From Adiantum capillus-veneris (taxonomy: Eukaryota > Streptophyta > Polypodiopsida > Polypodiales > Pteridaceae), in contig CM043970.1 in NCBI GenBank assembly GCA_014529385.2, forward strand, positions 47,519,779 to 47,583,778: 64,000 nt of DNA. Reading direction: 5' to 3'. A program made the position numbers and the translations under genes. Under the pieces are notes generated by a model, which did not search any database, was not told where the DNA came from, and was given only the letters and a program-made list of their open reading frames with translations. Positions 58,471 to 64,000 of the stretch are shown here, one piece after another. The number at the start of each line of letters is the position of its first letter. Position 1 is the first letter of the stretch.

Positions 58471-58745
58471 TTATGTACAAACTCAAAATTAAATACAGAT
58501 GGTGCTTTTATAAAAGTTACATTTGCTTAAGCATAGACGTGCATTCATATCACATATAATTGTTTTTGTTCAAAAAGATTAATCTTTTAATGGGTTGTTT
58601 TGTAATGTGTTTTGATTTGATGAGTGAAGTTTTTCATAGTTGTTTAAGAGTATGCATTATTTGTTATTTAGAGAACAATCCATTTTATATGTGTGCCTTA
58701 AATCCCATGTGGGAAGCCTACTAAGTAGGTGGGTAGTATCATATG

Positions 58746-59049
58746 TTTTGAAATTGAGATTTGAATCAGTTTACAAGGTAAATGCTATTTGTTTTTTGAC
58801 AAATTACATTGAAACGATTGGTTTAATTTAATTTAGTTTTCATTATATTTGTTGCTTTTCATGGTTTGTTCTTTTAATATCTATTGCAAATGAAAACACA
58901 CTACAATGTACACTTTTGAAATTGAGATTTGAATCAGTTTACAAGGTAAATGCTATTTGTTTTTTGACAAATTACATTGAAACGATTGGTTTAATTTAAT
59001 TTAGTTTTCATTATATTTGTTGCTTTTCATGGTTTGTTCTTTTAATATC
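58746..59049. repeat. 136-bp direct repeat, spacing 168 bp
   Basis: Copy 1 58746-58881 and copy 2 58914-59049 appear identical by eye. They start TTTTGAAATTGAG and end GTTCTTTTAATATC. The second copy stops exactly at the start of the copia B LTR. Confidence 0.93.
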
Positions 59050-59241
59050 TGTTGGGGTATAAAGCCCAATGTGGTCGCCCAGGTAAGTGGGCGGGCCGCC
59101 AGGTATGTACACATATTCTTTTGTAAAAACCTAAAAAGAACTCACTATGCTCTACACATTACAGTAGAGCGAGTTCACCATATCGTCGTGCTCTTCTTCT
59201 CGCACTCTCTCTCGCGTCGCACTTTTGCTCGTACTCCTTCA
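59050..59241 (+). repeat. Copia B 5' LTR (about 192 bp)
   Basis: Begins TGTTGGGGTATAAAGCCC and ends CTCCTTCA, two bases before the primer-binding site. A short but normal LTR for this type. Its start resembles that of copia C. Confidence 0.85.
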
Positions 59242-59243
59242 AT

Positions 59244-59255
59244 TGGTATCAGAGC
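59244..59255 (+). promoter_or_regulatory. Copia B primer-binding site
   Basis: TGGTATCAGAGC, initiator tRNA-Met type, two bases after the LTR. Confidence 0.93.
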
Positions 59256-59754
59256 TCAGATCGAGGCTCGAGGCAGCATTGCAGGAGGCTAGAGTCACCA
59301 GCTCAGATTGGAGTGAAATTCGATAGGCAAAGACACGGCCCCAAATCCTGTGGGAGCACCCGAAGGCCCTGGTGTTCTCAGAATTTCATTCTGAGGTCAT
59401 CTTGGCCACCGTTCGGCTTCGACAAAGGTCTGCGCAGACCATTTTCGACTACGTGGTCTCAGCGGGTGCAGATCCGACTCTGCAAATTTGGGGTTTTTGG
59501 CCTACGACTGTAGGTGATGAGGATATCGACACTCCTAGAGTGTTGATTTGTGGCTGTCTACACATCGAAGGACGGCTCACAGTTCTTGGAGGCGTGTCAC
59601 ATACGACACGGGCGCATCTACACACAGACTGTAGGCGACATCCACTAGTTCATCAGGTAGCCTGTGTTTGCTGCTTGATATTCAGATTTCATCCTGACAT
59701 TGCAGGTACTTCCACATGGGATGTATTGTCAGAGATGATGTATGTCTGTTGAGG

Positions 59755-59799
59755 GTTTGCTGGCTGTGAGTCACGCAGCAAACAACCGCCGCAGCGGTT
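59755..59799 (+). promoter_or_regulatory. Paired hairpins in copia B leader
   Basis: Hairpin 1: GTTTGCTG (59755-59762), loop GCTGTGAGTCACG, CAGCAAAC (59776-59783). Hairpin 2 follows at once: AACCGC-CGCA-GCGGTT (59784-59799). Both stems pair perfectly. The copia C leader has the same pair with compensatory changes, which suggests an RNA structure such as a packaging or dimerisation signal. Confidence 0.65.
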
Positions 59800-60337
59800 A
59801 CAACATACAGTGGGAAATTTGTGGATGTATGACTTTGTGGGAAGTCTATGTACTGTCAGATTTACTGCAGCCTTTGTTGAGGGTCGAGTGAGGTTTTATT
59901 GAGCTGGGGGATTCTCGAATGTTGAGATCCTTTCGGTGATACAGGTCTTGGAGCGATCCCTCGACCACCCTTAGATAGGCAGCTAGGATGTATTGACTGT
60001 GAGTTAGACAGTTGGGATTGCATCTTTGCTTTACTGCCGTTGAGGCATTGTCACAGTCTATGCTTACAGGACACTGACAGGACAGTGAGAGACAGTACAG
60101 GTGCAGGACAGGTTTACCCGCAGCTTACAGTGTCAGAGAGACAGTGTTTTTTGAGCTGTTTTTTGGTCTGTTTTTAGTACAACAGAGCCATTTTACAAAG
60201 GAGACTCTGCCAACATTTCTGCAGAATCTGAAGCTTTCTTGGTTCATTTGACAGGTTGATATTGGTTCAGAGGTTAGTTTACAGGGGAAACTCTGCCGAA
60301 TTTTTCCCAGGAAAGTAAACTACTGTGAAGCGTAGCT

Positions 60338-62514
60338 ATGGCTGGATCACAGGACATTGCTCTTTACAATATCAAGAAGCTGGATGGAACCAATTTCCCA
60401 TTGTGGAAGAAGCAGATTTGGCACGTGTTGGTACAAAAGAAGCAGATAAAACCTATAAAGCTCAAGGGGATAAAACCAGAAGATATGGACGAAGATGAAT
60501 GGAGCGAAATGGATGAATTGACACTTTCTACCATTATGCTGACTTTGGCAGAAAGCGTTTACTTCAATGTAGCAGATGAGATGTCGGCTTATCAAGCATG
60601 GTTAAAGCTGAGTGATCTTTATGAGAAGCAGAGTGCAGCTTCACAGGTATACTGGCTTAAGAAGCTTGTTGACTTGAAGATGAAAGAAGGGACACCTATG
60701 TCCAATCATCTGAATGAATTCAACACAATCTATAGTCAATTGTCAGCTCAAGGTGTCATGTTTGATGAACCTGTTAGAGCTATGTTCCTGTTGATCACAT
60801 TGCCGAAAAGTTGGGACACTTTTCGCACAGCTTTGAGTAATTCTGCACCTCCAGATGGTTTGAACATAGCAGGTGTAGAAGGAAGTCTGCTTACTGAAGA
60901 AACCAATAGAAAGACAATGGACAAAGGCAAAGGAACAGCCTTAGTTGTCAGGGGAAGGACCAAAGAAAAGTACAAAGGTGGAAAGAGGAATCAGTCTCGT
61001 AGCAAGTCCCGCAGTGCTAAAGGCAAGAGTGACATAGAATGCTACCATTGTGGCAAGAAGGGTCACATGAAAAGAGACTGTAGAGAATGGAAAGCAGAAA
61101 AAGGCAAAGAGAAAGCTGAAGACCATGGTGAGAAGAACAAATCCTCAGTGAAGATTCAAGAAATAAATGTGACAAACACTGTTGCAGAGGATGACAGTCT
61201 AGTGTCAGGAGACATCTACTTCTTGAAGAATACAATGGACTCAGCTCTTCTTACAGCATCTGATGGAAATGCACTGAGTGACTGGATTATAGACTCAGGG
61301 GCATCACTTCATGTGTCTCCAAACAAGGAGTGGTTTACCTCTTATGTGACCACTAAAGATCATGTTCGGCTAGGCAATGGGCAGACATGTGAGATCTTAG
61401 GTGTTGGAGATGTTCAATTGAAGTTTCAGAATAGCTTTTCTTTCACGCTGAAGAATGTGAGACATGTTCCCGCAATTACAAAGAGCTTGATCAACACAGG
61501 TTTACTTGATGATGCTGCCTACATCACCACTTTTGGACAGAACATGTGGAAGATATCCAAGGGTTCTATGACAGTAGCACATGGAGTAAAGTCTGGAGGA
61601 CTTTACATGATTTATGTATCAAATGTCTCTAAATATGTAATCAATGTAACCGAGTAGCCGAACGTTTCTTTGTGGCATTGCCGGTTAGGACATATGTCCA
61701 AGAAGGGAATGGAAATCTTGTCTCGTTCTGGTTATTTGCCTGGCTTTTCATTTAATGATTTTGAATTCTGTGAACATTGTCTGTATGGTAAGCAAACACA
61801 TCAGCCACATAAGCATAGAAGCAGTAGAAGAGATACACAGTTGGCACTTGTTCATAGTGATTTGTGTGGACCTATGCCTAACCTATCTCTAGGGGGAGCT
61901 TCTTACTTTATGACGTTTATAGATGATTACTCGAGGAAAGTATGGGTTTACTTTCTCAAGCACAAGGATGAAGCGTTTAGTGTTTTCAAAACGTTTGTGA
62001 CACTTGTGGAGAATCAGAGTGGCAAGAAGCTTAAATGCTTACGCACTGACAATGGTGGAGAGTATGTTTCAAAGGCCTTTCAGGAATTTTGTGAGTCAAA
62101 AGGTGTAAAACGTGAACTTACTGCTCCTTACAATCCTCCACAAAATGGTGCTGCTGAGAGGATGAATAGGACCATACAAGAGAAGGTCAGAAGTATGTTG
62201 TCTAATGCACAGCTGCCAAATGGGTTTTTGGCTGAAGCTGTATCAACAGCTGTTCATCTTGTAAATAGATCTCCTAGCAAGGTTTTGTAGAAGGATTCAG
62301 TGCCAGAGATGGTATGGTCAGGCAAAATGCCCTCATACAAGCATCTCAGAGTCTTTGGCTGTGAGGCATATACTCACGTTCCAAAGGAATTGAGGAATAA
62401 ACTTGAGCCAAAGAGTAGAAAGTGCATCTTTCTAGGCTATGGTAATTCTGGTGAGATGGGGTACAGACTTTGGGATCCTGAATCCAGAAAGGTTGTCCGC
62501 AGCAATGATGTTCA
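60338..62514 (+). pseudogene. Copia B gag-protease-integrase, two stops and truncated
   Basis: One frame from ATG 60338. Gag (about 1-225; starts with YNIKKLDGTNFPLWKKQIW) is followed by a zinc knuckle CYHCGKKGHMKRDC at about 235-248 and protease IIDSGASLHVS at about 324. A TAG stop lies at 61655-61657. Integrase then runs from WHCRLGHMSKKG...CEHCLYGK (HHCC) through VHSDLCGP, LRTDNGGEY and PQNGAAERMNRT (D-D-E). A second TAG lies at 62288-62290. The frame continues with VFGCEAYTHVPKELRNKLEP and GYRLWDPESRKVVRSNDV, then meets copia C at 62515. The first ATG with good fit is used, since the leader before it is noncoding. It is not functional as it stands. Confidence 0.93.
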
Positions 62515-62733
62515 TGTTGGGATTAAAGCCCAAGTGGCCTCTTATGCGGATATGGCCGGCCGCCCGCCTAACTCACTTACCTCTGACTCTTTGTATATAC
62601 TAACATATTCTTTGTGAATACTAAGGATTTGGGAGATAACCCTTCTAACAGATCTCTGCGTACTGTACTGTGTAAGCTCACTGTGTGTGTGTGTGAGAGA
62701 GAGAGTCGACCCACGCTCCGCTCCGCGACTTCA
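62515..62733 (+). repeat. Copia C 5' LTR (about 219 bp)
   Basis: TG...TTCA with the same two-base gap to the primer-binding site as copia B. Contains a TG/AG-rich stretch near 62684-62704. Confidence 0.85.
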
Positions 62734-62735
62734 AT

Positions 62736-62747
62736 TGGTATCAGAGC
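62736..62747 (+). promoter_or_regulatory. Copia C primer-binding site
   Basis: TGGTATCAGAGC, initiator tRNA-Met type. Confidence 0.93.
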
Positions 62748-63190
62748 CTTGGTTCAGTGCGGATTTGCGCAATCGCGCGCGCGCGCACTTTTCCGGCAGA
62801 TTCTGGATCCGGAGTTCGAAAATTCACACTCGGCGTTCCGGGAGCGTTTCCAGCAGGCGACCTGGAGTTTTACCCCCCTTTCGAAGCCGTTTATGCCCTC
62901 AGAATTTCGTTCTGAGCACTACAGCAGAAGATAGATTTCAGCCGCAAAGAAATCCGTCTTGTGTAGATTGGCAAGCAGGAGGTGGTCGACATCAATATCG
63001 ACATCGACATACATCACTTATTCGTCTTCAGAGCATCATCTATAGACCAGGTACACATATATATCATCAGATATATATATTGCAGTCTGCATTGCTACTT
63101 CTTGTGCTTGCCAGGTTCCAGGGGAGGTGTGGCCATACGACGGCTTGACACCACTGGCATGTATTGCAGATTGATGTACTGTGATTGTGG

Positions 63191-63237
63191 GTCTGCTAGT
63201 TGTGAGTCACGCTAGCAGACAGACCGCCGCAGCGGTC
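63191..63237 (+). promoter_or_regulatory. Paired hairpins in copia C leader
   Basis: Hairpin 1: GTCTGCTAG (63191-63199), loop TTGTGAGTCACG, CTAGCAGAC (63212-63220). One base later, hairpin 2: GACCGC-CGCA-GCGGTC (63222-63237). Loops match copia B, while the stems differ by paired changes. Confidence 0.65.
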
Positions 63238-63775
63238 ATAGGACAATGATTGGTCTATTATAGGATGTATGCTAGTTCTGGGCAGTTTGCTGAGCCATCT
63301 GAGAGGGTCGTGTGTGAGGTTTTTTGAAGCCAAGCACTGGGGGCTGGGTTACCCAGTGTGAGGTGGATTAGGTTGCTGGAGTTCCCCTCTACACGCATCC
63401 TCTTCGGCGACTTTTATCCCTTAGGATGTATGACTTTGTGTAGACACTGGATTGCATCTTATGCGTCAGGCCGTTGAGGCATTGTTCAGGGTTCAGTCTT
63501 GAGACAGATACAGGTTCTGTCATCGCCCAGAGAGGAGACAATGTATGCTTACAGGATTTGTCACTGGTCAGCTATTTATGATTGTTTCTTGAGCTATCTT
63601 TTGGTTCCCAGAGCTCAGTTTACAGGGGAGACTCTGTCAAAAATTTTCAAAAATACTGACAGTTCCTGAGGAGAGGTGTTCAGCTTGTTGATTATAGCTT
63701 GTTTACTGTGTACAGAGGCCAGTTTACAGGGGAAACTCTGCCGGATTTTTCTCAGGAGTAAACAGTTTGGCAGAT

Positions 63776-64000
63776 ATGACTTCTTCTCAAAGTGAGACTC
63801 TTTACAACATAAAGAAGCTGGATGGCACAAACTTTCCATTCTGGAAGAAGCAGATTTGGTAGGTTTTGGTGCAGAAAAAACAAGTGAAGCCACTGAAGCT
63901 CAAAGGGGAGAGACCAGAAGGTATGGCTGAAGATGAGTGGGAAGAGCTTGACGAGTTAGCTTGTTCCACAATCATGCTGACACTGGCAGAAAATGTTTAC
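63776..64000 (+). pseudogene. Copia C gag, start only, early stop
   Basis: ATG at 63776 opens a frame like copia B gag (YNIKKLDGTNFPFWKKQIW), with a TAG at 63860-63862 where copia B has a histidine codon. The frame stays open after the stop (VQKKQVKPLKLKG, EEWEELDEL-like) to the window end. Just before the ATG are two copies of the TTTACAGGGGA(G/A)ACTCTG motif (63619, 63722). Confidence 0.85.

Larger units (their letters stand above)
59050..62514 (+). mobile_element. Copia element B, truncated in pol
   Basis: Plus-strand copia element with 5' LTR, primer-binding site, a 1.1-kb leader, gag, protease and most of integrase. The frame stops at 62514, where the LTR of copia C begins. RT, RNase H and the 3' LTR are absent from the window. 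It could continue beyond copia C if C was inserted into it. Confidence 0.92.
62515..64000 (+). mobile_element. Copia element C, start only
   Basis: Plus-strand relative of copia B: LTR, primer-binding site, leader and the first gag codons lie in the window; the rest is beyond 64000. The LTR begins TGTTGGGATTAAAGCCC directly after copia B pol. Confidence 0.9.

Noticed and set aside
59372-59752. 126-aa frame in the copia B leader
   Set aside because: It lies between the primer-binding site and gag in a region that carries structured RNA motifs, and the copia C leader shows no matching frame.

Overview
This window looks like nuclear DNA of a land plant, and almost all of it is transposable-element sequence. 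The evidence is: Ty1/copia and Ty3/gypsy polyproteins with plant-type initiator-Met primer-binding sites (TGGTATCAGAGC), plant LINE reverse transcriptase and endonuclease fragments, decayed pentatricopeptide-repeat (PPR) coding sequence, a plant Ptta/En/Spm-like transposase fragment, and more than ten long (GA)n/(CT)n tracts. The element mix and PPR relics would suit a large fern genome such as Ceratopteris, but that is inference. I found no intact single-copy host gene.

Layout. 1-2.5 kb: (GA)n tract, a 133-bp tandem duplication, a broken transposase fragment, copy 1 of a dispersed repeat. 2.6-8 kb: minus-strand PPR pseudogene cluster with a ~1-kb internal duplication. 8-9.3 kb: an inverted repeat and a probable polypurine tract/LTR edge of an older element. 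9.37-14.56 kb: complete copia element A1 (LTRs 322 bp, 5-bp target duplication), inserted into the 3' end of a decayed coiled-coil ORF (14.56-16.7 kb). 17.9-20.25 kb: plus-strand copia relic D. 20.8-21.6 kb: copy 2 of the dispersed repeat. 23.3-28.65 kb: Gypsy-1, an uninterrupted 1,759-aa gag-pol with a second RNase H domain but no recognisable 5' LTR. 28.7-31.5 kb: broken LINE with a 332-bp tandem duplication. 31.5-34.2 kb: microsatellites, one split by a LINE 3' end. 34.68-55.45 kb: Gypsy-2, with clear LTRs, target duplication, PPT, and two unusual ORFs after integrase; copia A2 (36.98-42.18 kb) and A3 (46.04-51.21 kb) are inserted in it. 55.5-59 kb: noncoding tandem repeats (three 358-bp units; a 136-bp direct repeat). 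59.05-62.51 kb: copia B (plus strand), cut off by the LTR of related copia C, which runs off the window end.

How the parts relate. A1, A2 and A3 are one young family (2, 6 and 3 LTR differences in 322 bp). A2 and A3 are each spoiled by only one in-frame stop; A1 has several lesions. The most interesting points are: (i) paired leader hairpins in copia B and C that keep pairing through compensatory changes; (ii) the two extra 3' ORFs of Gypsy-2, together with the lack of a recognisable capsid domain in its gag; (iii) replacement of the Gypsy-1 retroviral-type RNase H by a second RNase H with an intact active site; (iv) a 109-aa upstream ORF in the copia-A leader whose stop overlaps the gag start; (v) a LINE end inserted inside a (TC)n tract; and (vi) amber stops of the CAG-to-TAG kind, consistent with decay of CHG-methylated cytosines.
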